From the NCBI GenBank assembly GCA_031271635.1, contig JAISVG010000033.1:1-37388 (forward strand): DNA of 37,388 nucleotides, written 5' to 3'. How positions within the stretch are numbered: the stretch's first letter is position 1; the number at the start of each line of letters is the position of its first letter. The notes beneath the pieces were generated by a model. The model ran no database searches. It saw only the letters and a program-made list of their open reading frames with translations, and was not told where the DNA came from. Below are positions 8,128-15,869 of the stretch, piece by piece. This DNA is from Erysipelotrichaceae bacterium (GTDB taxonomy: Bacteria; Bacillota_I; Bacilli_A; RFN20; CAG-826). The translations under genes were made by a program, and so were the position numbers.

Positions 8128-9510
8128 TTAAGCGGGTTTTTTCTTCAATTTCGTCTTTAAAGTCGCGATCGCGGTCTTAGTAGCTTCGTCAGCTTTCCAC
8201 ATATTGCTCACTTTTTCAATCGCATTCATCACAGTGGTATGGTGAACCCCGCCAAAGAAGCGTCCGATTTCAACCAAACCGGTATCAAGCATATTACGAA
8301 TTAAATACATTGCCACATGGCGCGCAAGCGCGATTTGAAGCACGCGGCTTTTTCCGACAAGCTGCGAGGGTGAAAAATTATAATAATCAGCAACCTCGTT
8401 AATGATTCGTCTTTCGTCAACCGCGCCTTTATGAGAATTTGATTTCACGCTGTCGATTGCTTCGTGCACAAAATCAAGCGTGATGCGATCGTCTTTTGAT
8501 AATTGCTTAAAGACAGTATAAAAAACCACACGATTAAGAATTGATTCTAAGTCGCGGACGTTATTACGATTGCTTGCCATATATTCTAAGGCGTCATTAT
8601 CGTATTTATCTTCACTTAATCCAGTCGCGCGAATCTTTGATTTTAGGATTTGCACCCCGGTTGGGACGTCAGGCTTTAAAATATTAACTAATAGCCCCGA
8701 ACCAAACCTGGTGGTCAAGCGAGGATGTAATTCTCTTAAGTCATCAGGATGCTTATCACTAGCGAGGATAATTGGCTTATTATCATTGGTGAGATCTTCA
8801 AAAATAGTAAAGAACATTCCCTCAACCGCAGTGTGTTTTTGAAGCATTTGAACATCATCAATTAATAAAACATCAACCCCGCGGAAGTAGTCACGGAACT
8901 TGTTGTGATCGTGATTTTCTTTGTTTTGGAAAAATTTAATACATTCTGAAACAAAATCACTACTAGAAATATATAAAACTTTTAAGTTAGGAGAGTTATC
9001 TTTTAGGTAGTTTCCAATCGCGTTTAGAAGGTGGGTTTTCCCTAAGCCGGCATCAGAGTAAACGAATAACGGGTTATAAAGGCGGTTCTTAATTGAGGCC
9101 ATCATTAAAGCCGCTTGTGAAGCTTCTTTGTTGGAAAGACCAACCACAAAATTTTGGAAAGTAAACTCTGGGCGAATCCTAGCGCTAGGAAAATACGAAT
9201 CATCGTCCGTGGTTTGTTGTTTGGTGGGGGTTGTAAGGACTGGAATATCATCTTCAACAATGAATTTTAAAACAAACTCAGTTTGAAAAACGTCTTTAAT
9301 AAGGTTATTAAGTTCATCTTTAAATTTATTACTGATAATGTTTTTTGCAAGGTTGGTTGAAACGAAGATTGATAGTTCGTTATTTTTAAGGTCATAAATA
9401 AAGGTGTCAGCAAAGAAAAAGTTAAAAGTATCAAATCCGTGGTGTGTTTTAATCCCGTCTAAAACTTGTGACCAATACTGTTCTAGTTCAGGAACTTTGC
9501 TTTTTACCAT
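8128..9510 (-). CDS. dnaA: chromosomal replication initiator DnaA
   Basis: AAA+ initiator that binds oriC boxes and loads the replisome. 460 aa from ATG 9510 (MVKSKVPELEQYW). Domain I spans about 1-90, the linker is short, and the AAA+ domain starts near 115 with Walker A DAGLGKTH (about 163-170) and Walker B VLLIDDVQML. The C-terminal DNA-binding signature is LARHVAMYLIRNML, ending GGVHHTTV (420-427). E. coli has GGRDHTTV there, so an Arg and a base-contacting Asp (E. coli D433) are replaced by Val and His. The frame stays open 70 codons further upstream, but that stretch is made of oriC boxes and is not protein. There is no Shine-Dalgarno before ATG 9510; a promoter ends 6 nt upstream, so the mRNA is probably leaderless. 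Confidence 0.96.
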   Translation of the reverse strand: MVKSKVPELEQYWSQVLDGIKTHHGFDTFNFFFADTFIYDLKNNELSIFVSTNLAKNIISNKFKDELNNLIKDVFQTEFVLKFIVEDDIPVLTTPTKQQTTDDDSYFPSARIRPEFTFQNFVVGLSNKEASQAALMMASIKNRLYNPLFVYSDAGLGKTHLLNAIGNYLKDNSPNLKVLYISSSDFVSECIKFFQNKENHDHNKFRDYFRGVDVLLIDDVQMLQKHTAVEGMFFTIFEDLTNDNKPIILASDKHPDDLRELHPRLTTRFGSGLLVNILKPDVPTGVQILKSKIRATGLSEDKYDNDALEYMASNRNNVRDLESILNRVVFYTVFKQLSKDDRITLDFVHEAIDSVKSNSHKGAVDERRIINEVADYYNFSPSQLVGKSRVLQIALARHVAMYLIRNMLDTGLVEIGRFFGGVHHTTVMNAIEKVSNMWKADEATKTAIATLKTKLKKKPA

Positions 9511-9516
9511 ATGCAA

Positions 9517-9545
9517 AGAATAGCACATAAAAAAACTATTAACAA
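9517..9545 (-). promoter_or_regulatory. dnaA promoter, predicted to give a leaderless mRNA
   Basis: Minus strand: TTGTTA (9545-9540), a 17-nt spacer, then extended -10 TGC-TATTCT (-10 at 9522-9517). Only 6 nt separate the -10 from the dnaA ATG, so +1 falls at or beside the A of ATG. DnaA boxes lie just upstream, as expected for autorepression. Confidence 0.65.
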
Positions 9546-9567
9546 CTAATAAAAACCAGAAGTTAAG

Positions 9568-9803
9568 TTTTCCACAAAAAAAAGTCTTGGAAAAGATGAA
9601 TTTATCGTTTAAAACCAGTTTTCCACAAAATAAATATATGGATAAAATGTTAATTCCACAGCAATTGTGGAAAATGGTGATTTTGATAAAATGGTTTTCC
9701 ACATTAAGAAAGTTTTCCACAGCGACTTTAACACAATCAATACATCATATTTTTATAGTTTTCCACATTTCATTTTGTCCAGAAAATAGCGTTTTGTGGA
9801 AAA
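9568..9803. other. oriC: oriC: cluster of DnaA boxes
   Basis: Seven exact TTTTCCACA boxes: plus strand at 9568-9576, 9619-9627, 9695-9703, 9713-9721 and 9759-9767; minus strand at 9666-9674 and 9795-9803. Degenerate boxes lie at 9637-9645 (minus, TTATCCATA) and 9652-9660 (plus, AATTCCACA). The cluster sits directly upstream of dnaA in a strongly AT-rich stretch, the standard Bacillota origin location. Genes on both sides are transcribed away from it. No DnaA-trio was confidently found. Confidence 0.9.
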
Positions 9804-9806
9804 CAA

Positions 9807-9912
9807 AAAGGCCTCGATAACACTCTAAGAACCACCTCTTACATCAAAGAAATTTTGAAGAAATCCTAAGACTAGATAAAAAAACAAGAGATTATAAAAA
9901 AGCGAGGCCTTT
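9807..9912. repeat. 10-bp inverted repeat flanking an 86-nt AT-rich spacer
   Basis: AAAGGCCTCG (9807-9816) and CGAGGCCTTT (9903-9912) are exact inverted copies, just beyond the last DnaA box. The spacer has no coding frame. It could be an origin structure or form the base of a long hairpin; the right arm overlaps the terminator below. Confidence 0.6.
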
Positions 9913-9935
9913 AATGATTGCTAAGAATCCCGCTT
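9896..9935 (-). terminator. terminator of the surface-protein gene, facing oriC
   Basis: On the minus strand AAGCGGG (9935-9929) pairs with CTCGCTT (7 bp, one G-T) and runs into TTTTTT. The 26-nt loop is large. It lies just after the 9954 stop and would stop transcription entering oriC. Confidence 0.55.
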
Positions 9936-9953
9936 AACGTTTGCATAACATTC

Positions 9954-11537
9954 TTAAATAAGACGCTTTCTTCTAAAAACGAAGAAAGAAACCGCCAGCG
10001 ACGAAGCAAGGGAGGCGGCGATGACGGTAATCACAATCGCGGTGTTTTCTTCATTCATAATGAGACTAATTTGTGAAGCCGCGTTTGTATACATTCCCCA
10101 CATAGCATCGTGTTTTTCTTGAAGACTAACAAGATAAGACGTACCTCTAACTTGAAGATAGTTGGTATGGGTTTCAGGGTAATCATAGAACTCTTCTTGT
10201 AATGATCCGGTGAATTTTGGTGTTCCAGAACCTTCTTGGTAAAGGTAGGTGGTGTTTACGGTGCCGTAATCTCCATAACCGTTATGGACATCAGAATCGC
10301 AAGTAAAGTAAGCTTCCAATACTTTTACTAAAAAGGCATCGCTAGTAGCAGAAGCCGCTCCTAGAAAGACAGTAGAATTAGCGGTGTTGCTATTAATTAC
10401 GTGGATCAAGTTATTATTAATGGCACCAAAAGTCTGGTAAGTCATTTCCATTGTTGCGACTTGAAAGGCTCCATCAGCATTGTAGCGCTTAAATTGGTAT
10501 GTAAAACTACTTTCATGAATGGCAGCATGAGGGATGTCAAATACCACATACCAAATATCATCAGCGGCGTTATGAAGATAAGTGGTCGGGAATACTTCGC
10601 GATCAACAGTGCTTGACCAGTAGTGGAATTTAGTAATGTGGGTTGAATCGGACCAAACATTACGATTGACAAAGAAACGAACATAGTCTGAGGTCATTGG
10701 TAGCGGTTCCCAACTGACACTTTTGTTTTGTCCAGCAGCACCGCTTCCAACAATTGCGTATGCATGATCATAGATAACATTATTAATGTTTGGGGTTTGG
10801 TTTGTAGTTCCTCCAGCATTATTATGAAAAATCACTTTTGAAAGATACATGTCATTTAGAATCGGAACTTCTACTTCAAAAAGGCCAGCAAACTTACTTG
10901 AAGCGGTGGCCTGAACTCCAGGCCAGCCTCCAGCAAAGACGTTATTGATTGTATGAATTGGTGCAGAGGCCGAATCCTTAGATTCTTGATAGTAATGAAC
11001 ATAAGGGGCGGAAGTAGTCGACCAGCCGGAGGCGGCATCAACTTTCACGTAAATGGTTTTAGTGTCTTTCCAGTTTACGGTTTCAAAATCACGTTCTTGA
11101 TAGGTTGAGCCAGAATAATTTTTAAGACGAAAATAATTGGTTCCATCTCGGACATCAGCAGCGCCGACCCAGAGCATTTGATTCTGATTAGAGCCACGGT
11201 TATAAACATAGAATCTAAAACCGGCATTGTTATTATTGAGGACGGCATTTGGAACATCGTAGTACCAAAGGGTATCGCTGATTTTATTAGCAAAATATTC
11301 TTGATCAGCTGACCCCGTCCAAATATGAATATGGGTTTCATCAGCAATCCACCAACCTAGTGAGGATCCGATTTCGGCTTTATCTAAGAAAAATCTTCTT
11401 GTGTTTGCCGTTTCTGCTGGCAAAGTCGCCTTGGTTTCGACGATACTATTGTCAGGATGCTGAATTAATAGCACCGACCCTAATAACATTAAAACCGATA
11501 ATCCAAAGAAAGCTGGTATTAAATTTCTCTTGCTCAT
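9954..11537 (-). CDS. membrane-anchored surface protein with CBM26-like starch-binding modules
   Basis: 527 aa with an N-terminal hydrophobic segment (about 7-26, signal or anchor) and a C-terminal transmembrane helix (about 497-523) ending in FRRKRLI, so the body should face outward. At least three related beta-rich modules are visible: around 45-170, 180-270 and 285-370. The middle one has the pattern GGWPGVQ, LFEVEVP, VIFHNNAGG and QTPNI, typical of CBM25/26 starch-binding modules. No catalytic domain is seen, so a binding role for alpha-glucan or another carbohydrate is inferred. Starch binding is not proven; the modules could bind other ligands. There is no SD; a promoter ends 7 nt before the ATG. 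It lies alone between oriC and rpmH. Confidence 0.75.
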   Translation of the reverse strand: MSKRNLIPAFFGLSVLMLLGSVLLIQHPDNSIVETKATLPAETANTRRFFLDKAEIGSSLGWWIADETHIHIWTGSADQEYFANKISDTLWYYDVPNAVLNNNNAGFRFYVYNRGSNQNQMLWVGAADVRDGTNYFRLKNYSGSTYQERDFETVNWKDTKTIYVKVDAASGWSTTSAPYVHYYQESKDSASAPIHTINNVFAGGWPGVQATASSKFAGLFEVEVPILNDMYLSKVIFHNNAGGTTNQTPNINNVIYDHAYAIVGSGAAGQNKSVSWEPLPMTSDYVRFFVNRNVWSDSTHITKFHYWSSTVDREVFPTTYLHNAADDIWYVVFDIPHAAIHESSFTYQFKRYNADGAFQVATMEMTYQTFGAINNNLIHVINSNTANSTVFLGAASATSDAFLVKVLEAYFTCDSDVHNGYGDYGTVNTTYLYQEGSGTPKFTGSLQEEFYDYPETHTNYLQVRGTSYLVSLQEKHDAMWGMYTNAASQISLIMNEENTAIVITVIAASLASSLAVSFFVFRRKRLI

Positions 11538-11544
11538 TAAGCAA

Positions 11545-11573
11545 ATTTTATTTTATTTATGCGGCTTTGTAAA
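11545..11573 (-). promoter_or_regulatory. promoter of the surface-protein gene, leaderless type
   Basis: Minus strand: TTTACA (11573-11568), 17 nt, TAAAAT (11550-11545), then 7 nt (TTGCTTA) and ATG. There is no room for a ribosome-binding site. Confidence 0.7.
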
Positions 11574-11657
11574 CCCTTTTATGCGAAAAAATCGATTTTT
11601 TTATTAGTAGCATATGAGTTTTTATCAAAAAGATAAAGCATTTTTACCCCACTAAAT

Positions 11658-11687
11658 TGTAGTTTACTCACCCCTTTGTGAACTACA
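11658..11687. repeat. imperfect inverted repeat in the oriC-rpmH gap
   Basis: TGTAGTT, a 4-nt bulge (TACT), then CAC pair with GTG-AACTACA around a 6-nt loop. There is no T run after it, so an operator or small RNA structure is more likely than a terminator. The 11538-11891 gap has no other coding signal than rpmH's leader. Confidence 0.5.
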
Positions 11688-11741
11688 TTTTGAGCAGGAT
11701 TGCTTGTTAAAATGATGACTATATAAGAGGTTTTAAGGAAA

Positions 11742-11797
11742 CTTTATTTCTATAAACGCTTCTTTTTACGAAATAAAGGTCTTATTTTTAAAAATAA
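11742..11797. repeat. AT-rich inverted repeat and 16-bp palindrome
   Basis: CTTTATTTC (11742-11750) is inverted as GAAATAAAG (11770-11778), directly followed by the perfect palindrome TTATTTTTAAAAATAA (11782-11797). These lie just upstream of the rpmH promoter and about 2 kb from the DnaA boxes. Such AT-rich palindromes could aid unwinding or bind a regulator. Confidence 0.55.
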
Positions 11798-11832
11798 CGA
11801 AAGAGTTTTTTCTTGATTGTTGCCTGTAAGGT

Positions 11833-11861
11833 TTGACACGTATATAGTAAAACTATATAAT
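11833..11861 (+). promoter_or_regulatory. consensus promoter of the rpmH-rnpA-yidC operon
   Basis: Exact TTGACA (11833-11838), a 17-nt spacer and exact TATAAT (11856-11861). Start is expected near 11868, giving a leader of about 25 nt with GAGGT before rpmH. It is the best-matching promoter in the window. Confidence 0.93.
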
Positions 11862-11891
11862 TAATTAGCATATATTCGCGAGGTACAAATT

Positions 11892-12026
11892 ATGAAAAGA
11901 ACATATCAACCCAGTAAAAGAAAACATTCAAACGTCAGCGGCTTTCGTGCTCGAATGGCGACCGCCAATGGGAGAAACACCATAGCAAGAAGACGCGCTA
12001 AAGGAAGAGCAGCGGTTTCGGCTTAG
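11892..12026 (+). CDS. rpmH: 50S ribosomal protein L34
   Basis: 44-aa basic protein of the large ribosomal subunit. [20 protein letters not shown] followed by RMAT, a Gly-Arg run and an RRRAKGRA tail is the standard L34 pattern. GAGGT sits 7 nt before the ATG. Beside oriC and immediately upstream of rnpA is its conserved place in bacteria. Confidence 0.98.
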   Translation: MKRTYQPSKRKHSNVSGFRARMATANGRNTIARRRAKGRAAVSA

Positions 12027-12029
12027 GAA

Positions 12030-12359
12030 ATGAAAGTTTATTATCGCTTAAGAAGAAATCAAGACTTTAATCTCATTATTAAAACTGGAAATCGAACCGA
12101 GACCAACATCGCTACTATCTATCATCAAGAAAACGGTCTCTCTCATCTAAGAATTGGACTAGTTACCAGTAAGAAAATCGGAAACGCGGTTCTTCGTAAT
12201 AAAGTAAGAAGACAACTACGGGCCATGCTCCAAGACTTAAAACTTAATTACCCCTTCGATATTGTCATTAAAGTTAAAGAGCCATACTTGAATAATTCTT
12301 ATTCCGATAACGAAACGATTATTAACGAAACATTGCAAAGGATCATTAATCATGAATAA
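12030..12359 (+). CDS. rnpA: ribonuclease P protein component
   Basis: Protein subunit of RNase P, which trims tRNA 5' ends. 109 aa. LRRNQDFNLIIKTG is the N-terminal binding-cleft block and NAVLRNKVRRQLR is the RNR signature. It starts 3 nt after rpmH and overlaps yidC by 8 nt, so expression is coupled to rpmH. The RNase P RNA gene is not in this window. Confidence 0.96.
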   Translation: MKVYYRLRRNQDFNLIIKTGNRTETNIATIYHQENGLSHLRIGLVTSKKIGNAVLRNKVRRQLRAMLQDLKLNYPFDIVIKVKEPYLNNSYSDNETIINETLQRIINHE

Positions 12360-13935
12360 AACAAAAAAAACTCTGACTCTAGTTAGTATTACGCTTGGCG
12401 CCTTGCTGGTTCTTAGTGGCTGTACCCAGAATTTCTGCAGCGAAAAAGATTTAGCACATATCTCATTCTTGCTTGATGAAGGCGTGAGTACATACATCTC
12501 ACAAGATGAGTTTAATAAGCTTGATGCTGAAGAACAAGCGACTTACCATACCTTAAATTTTGATACTAATGCGAACGCAACAGTTTATACTAATGTTGCC
12601 TTTGAAAATAATCCTACTTTAAAAGAAGTAATGGATATGGTTACATCATACGGAAGCTGGAATCCATCGCTTCGTTTCTGGGAACAGATTGACCATTTAA
12701 CGTTGATGGCAGCGATTAAGGCTTTTAATGACGAATATACTCAAACAAAAGGAGTTAGTGATTTAGTCTTTATTTTTACTGATGCGACGAGTGAATATTA
12801 TAACGGCGATACTCGTAGTAAACTCGCGCTCGATACTGGTTCAAAATTAGTTCCTATTTTACAAGAATATGGTTACCAAAAGTTTTATGGGCCAGAAGGA
12901 ATTCGTTTTGGAAATCTTGAAACCTGGATTAATACCCTCAAAGTATCGCTTGGAACAGCGGAAACGCCGAACGCAGATTTCATGAATATTTATAAAAGTT
13001 CGATTACAAATAAAGCTAATCAAATTAGAACCTGCATTGCTACTAAAGATGGTTATTATGCTAACTTTGGTCCTAATAATGTTGCGGTTAAGATTTCAAC
13101 CAAAGATTGGTCTTATGCTTGGGAAAAAGGAGTGATTGAAGGTCTATTAGTTTATCCAATCGCGTGGCTTGTTGATTCAATGTCTTTTGCTTTCGGCGCA
13201 GGCGGCTGGGGTCAACTCTTAGCGATCTTTTTAATGACGCTTATTATTCGTGGTCTCTTACAAGCTATTACTTTTAAAGCGACAAGATCACAGGCAAAAA
13301 TGACACAACTGCAACCAGAAATTGCGAGACTACAAGAAAAGTATCCGAACGCCAATACAAATAAATACGAAAAACAACGTCTCTCACAAGAACAACTAGC
13401 GCTTTATAAGAAGAATGGAATTAATATGTTTGCACCGTTTCTAGTAATGATCGTGCAGTTCCCAATCTTTATTGCGGTTTGGGGCGCTTTTAATGGAGCT
13501 TCAGTTTTAGCTAGTGACACCGTCATGGGATTAAGACTAAGCGATACTATTTCGCAAGTAATTACGAACTGGTCAAACTGGGGCACCGGGGCGAACGGGC
13601 TTTGGGTGGCGGTTTCGCTATTTGTGTTAATGTCAGTGGCCCAATTCCTCCAAATGTGGATTCCTCAAAGAATACAAAAGAAGAACAACGAAAAAGTGGC
13701 ACGTCTTGCAGCAAATCCTGCGAAAAAGTCACAAGCTAATCAGATGAAGATTGTTCAATATATCATGATTGCTGTTATTATTTTCATGGGCTTTACTCTT
13801 CCAAGCGCGATGGGCTTCTACTGGCTTATTAGTGCTCTCATCTCTTTAGGGATTAGTTTATTAATTCAAAAATTAATTGCTCGGGGATCGAAAAACAAAA
13901 ACAACAAAACGAAAGTGAGGACGATAAAAAGATGA
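12352..13935 (+). CDS. yidC: YidC/Oxa1 membrane protein insertase, lipoprotein with large outer domain
   Basis: Inserts membrane proteins, alone or with Sec. 527 aa. The signal peptide ends in the lipobox LSGC (Cys24), so it is predicted to be lipidated. Residues about 25-255 form an outward domain before the conserved five-helix core (about 260-510), with YPIAWLVDS, the helix LIIRGLLQ carrying the conserved Arg, the cytosolic hairpin MTQLQPEIARLQEKYPN, and a Lys-rich C-terminus. Bacillus-type YidC proteins of about 260-290 aa lack such a domain. The extra 230 aa are not recognisable. It overlaps rnpA by 8 nt and khpB by 4 nt. Confidence 0.93.
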   Translation: MNKTKKTLTLVSITLGALLVLSGCTQNFCSEKDLAHISFLLDEGVSTYISQDEFNKLDAEEQATYHTLNFDTNANATVYTNVAFENNPTLKEVMDMVTSYGSWNPSLRFWEQIDHLTLMAAIKAFNDEYTQTKGVSDLVFIFTDATSEYYNGDTRSKLALDTGSKLVPILQEYGYQKFYGPEGIRFGNLETWINTLKVSLGTAETPNADFMNIYKSSITNKANQIRTCIATKDGYYANFGPNNVAVKISTKDWSYAWEKGVIEGLLVYPIAWLVDSMSFAFGAGGWGQLLAIFLMTLIIRGLLQAITFKATRSQAKMTQLQPEIARLQEKYPNANTNKYEKQRLSQEQLALYKKNGINMFAPFLVMIVQFPIFIAVWGAFNGASVLASDTVMGLRLSDTISQVITNWSNWGTGANGLWVAVSLFVLMSVAQFLQMWIPQRIQKKNNEKVARLAANPAKKSQANQMKIVQYIMIAVIIFMGFTLPSAMGFYWLISALISLGISLLIQKLIARGSKNKNNKTKVRTIKR

Positions 13936-14543
13936 AAAAAGTGTATTTAGGAAAAACCCTTGATGATGCTATCGCGGCTGCGGCACACGAAAAAGGCATT
14001 GATGTTAGTGAGGTTATTTATCTTCAACTTGAAGACAAAAAAGGTTTCCTTGGTCTTTCTAGTAAAGCCCAAATCGAAGTTTATGAGATGGAAGATGTCT
14101 TGAAGTATTTAGAACTTTACCTAACAAGAATTATTGAAGCATATGGTATCGGAATTGAACTCGTCAGCGCTTCTTATGAGCACGAAGTTATTAATGTGGA
14201 TATTGATACCGTTCATAATTCAGTATTAATCGGGGCGCATGGCGATACTTTAAAAGCTTTAAACGATGTGGCACGACACGCTTTAAATGCGACTTTCCAT
14301 CGTCATTTTAGAGTTTTATTAAATGTTTCTGATTATAAGTTTCGCCGTTACAATAAGATTATTAATCTCGCCAAAAAACTTGCTGGCGAAGTAGTAAAGA
14401 CGAAAACCGATATTTCACTTGATGGAATGTCAAGCGATGAAAGAAGAGTGATCCATAACGAATTATCAACCATGGAACATATTAAGACAGAATCAACCGG
14501 ACAAGGGAAAGAAAGACATATTGTAATTAAGTACGTCGAATAA
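13932..14543 (+). CDS. khpB: KhpB/EloR (Jag) RNA-binding protein
   Basis: 203 aa, three modules: Jag-N (about 1-50, KGFLGLSSKAQIEVY), KH-II (VLIGAHGDTLKALNDVARHALN, about 90-145) and R3H (MSSDERRVIHNELS...ERHIVI). In Firmicutes it binds many RNAs and is linked to cell elongation. The start overlaps the yidC stop in ATGA, the usual neighbour arrangement. Confidence 0.94.
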   Translation: MKKVYLGKTLDDAIAAAAHEKGIDVSEVIYLQLEDKKGFLGLSSKAQIEVYEMEDVLKYLELYLTRIIEAYGIGIELVSASYEHEVINVDIDTVHNSVLIGAHGDTLKALNDVARHALNATFHRHFRVLLNVSDYKFRRYNKIINLAKKLAGEVVKTKTDISLDGMSSDERRVIHNELSTMEHIKTESTGQGKERHIVIKYVE

Positions 14544-14547
14544 AAAC

Positions 14548-15867
14548 ATGAATGCACCGATTATTGCTTTGGCCACCCCACCAATTAAAAGCGCTTTGGC
14601 AATAATCCGGTTATCGGGCCGAGATGTAATTTCATTGACTCAAGAATTTTTAGGAATCTCTTTTAAAACAGAAGCAAAAACCATGATTAAACATGGCTTT
14701 TTTTCTTTCAATCATCAGAAGCTTGATGAAGTGGTGGTGCTTTTCTATTTTGCTCCTTATTCATTTACGGGCGAAGATGTCGTGGAACTTATCACTCATG
14801 GTTCAATGATTATTGTCCATGAAATCATTAATGCTTATTTAAGTAAGGGAGTCACTTTAGCTAAACGAGGTGAGTTTTCCTTAAGAGCTTTTTTAAATCA
14901 TAAGATTGATTTACTCCAAGCGGAAGCAATTAATGATTTAATTAATGCTACTACTCCAAGTAGTAAGCGTTTAGCACTTGAGAGTCTTGAAGGCATTCCA
15001 AGCCAGCAACTAGTAACGCTAAAAGACGAACTCGAAACAACCCTTGCGCGGCTTGAAGTCGCAATTGACTTTTCAGAATATCGTCATCTGACGGAAGTTA
15101 ACATTCAAGAACAAAAAGCGGTTATTTTAAGAATAAGAGAGCAATTTAAGAAGATTTATCAAGTAGGCCAAAAACAAAAGCTGATTAAAGACGGAGTTAA
15201 GGTGGCGATTTTAGGACGTCCTAATGCTGGAAAATCATCTTTACTCAACGCTTTACTTAATAAGGATCGTGCGATTGTTTCTAGTGTTCCAGGAACGACA
15301 CGAGATACGATTGAGGATAGTGTTATTATTAACGGGATTAAATACACCTTTATTGATACTGCTGGGCTTAGAGATAGCAGCGACTTTATCGAAAAAGAAG
15401 GCGTGAAACGAACCTATAAGACTTTAAAGGAAGTGGATTTAATCATCTATTTATATGAGCAAACAGCTGATCATGAAGTCCCTTTAACCATTAAGCAGAG
15501 CAAAAAACCGCTAATTGTGGTGGTGAACAAGGCTGATTTAGTAAGAGATAAAATTAAGGATACTTTATACGTTACGGCAATCAAAAAACACATCAAACCT
15601 TTGATTAATAAAATGGAAGAAGTTTTAAGTCTTGATGTTTCTTTAAATGAAAACACCGTGGTTAATTCTTTTGAAGGGTTAAGCATCGTAAGAAGGATTA
15701 TTATGGTTTTAGGAAAGACCATAACTTCGTTTAATAAACAATTACCGCTTGAAATCGCTTTGATTCCGCTTCAAGAAGCCTATGCCTTGATGTTAGAACT
15801 ATTAGGACAAAGATTTAATCGCGATCTAACTGAAGCGGTTTTTTCACGGTTTTGTGTGGGGAAATAG
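14548..15867 (+). CDS. mnmE: tRNA-modifying GTPase MnmE
   Basis: With MnmG it makes the 5-(carboxymethyl)aminomethyl group on U34 of certain tRNAs. 439 aa. The N-terminal folate-binding domain begins MNAPIIALATPP...AIIRLSG; a helical domain follows, with a G domain inserted (GRPNAGKSS, TTRDTIED, DTAGLRD, NKAD). The protein ends in FCVGK, the MnmE C-terminal Cys motif. It starts 4 nt after khpB. No mnmG is in the window. Confidence 0.97.
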   Translation: MNAPIIALATPPIKSALAIIRLSGRDVISLTQEFLGISFKTEAKTMIKHGFFSFNHQKLDEVVVLFYFAPYSFTGEDVVELITHGSMIIVHEIINAYLSKGVTLAKRGEFSLRAFLNHKIDLLQAEAINDLINATTPSSKRLALESLEGIPSQQLVTLKDELETTLARLEVAIDFSEYRHLTEVNIQEQKAVILRIREQFKKIYQVGQKQKLIKDGVKVAILGRPNAGKSSLLNALLNKDRAIVSSVPGTTRDTIEDSVIINGIKYTFIDTAGLRDSSDFIEKEGVKRTYKTLKEVDLIIYLYEQTADHEVPLTIKQSKKPLIVVVNKADLVRDKIKDTLYVTAIKKHIKPLINKMEEVLSLDVSLNENTVVNSFEGLSIVRRIIMVLGKTITSFNKQLPLEIALIPLQEAYALMLELLGQRFNRDLTEAVFSRFCVGK

Positions 15868-15869
15868 TA

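Noticed and set aside
9511-9720. 70-codon N-terminal extension of dnaA
   Set aside because: It is translated from DnaA boxes, shows a biased residue pattern and lacks similarity to domain I; ATG 9510 gives the family start.
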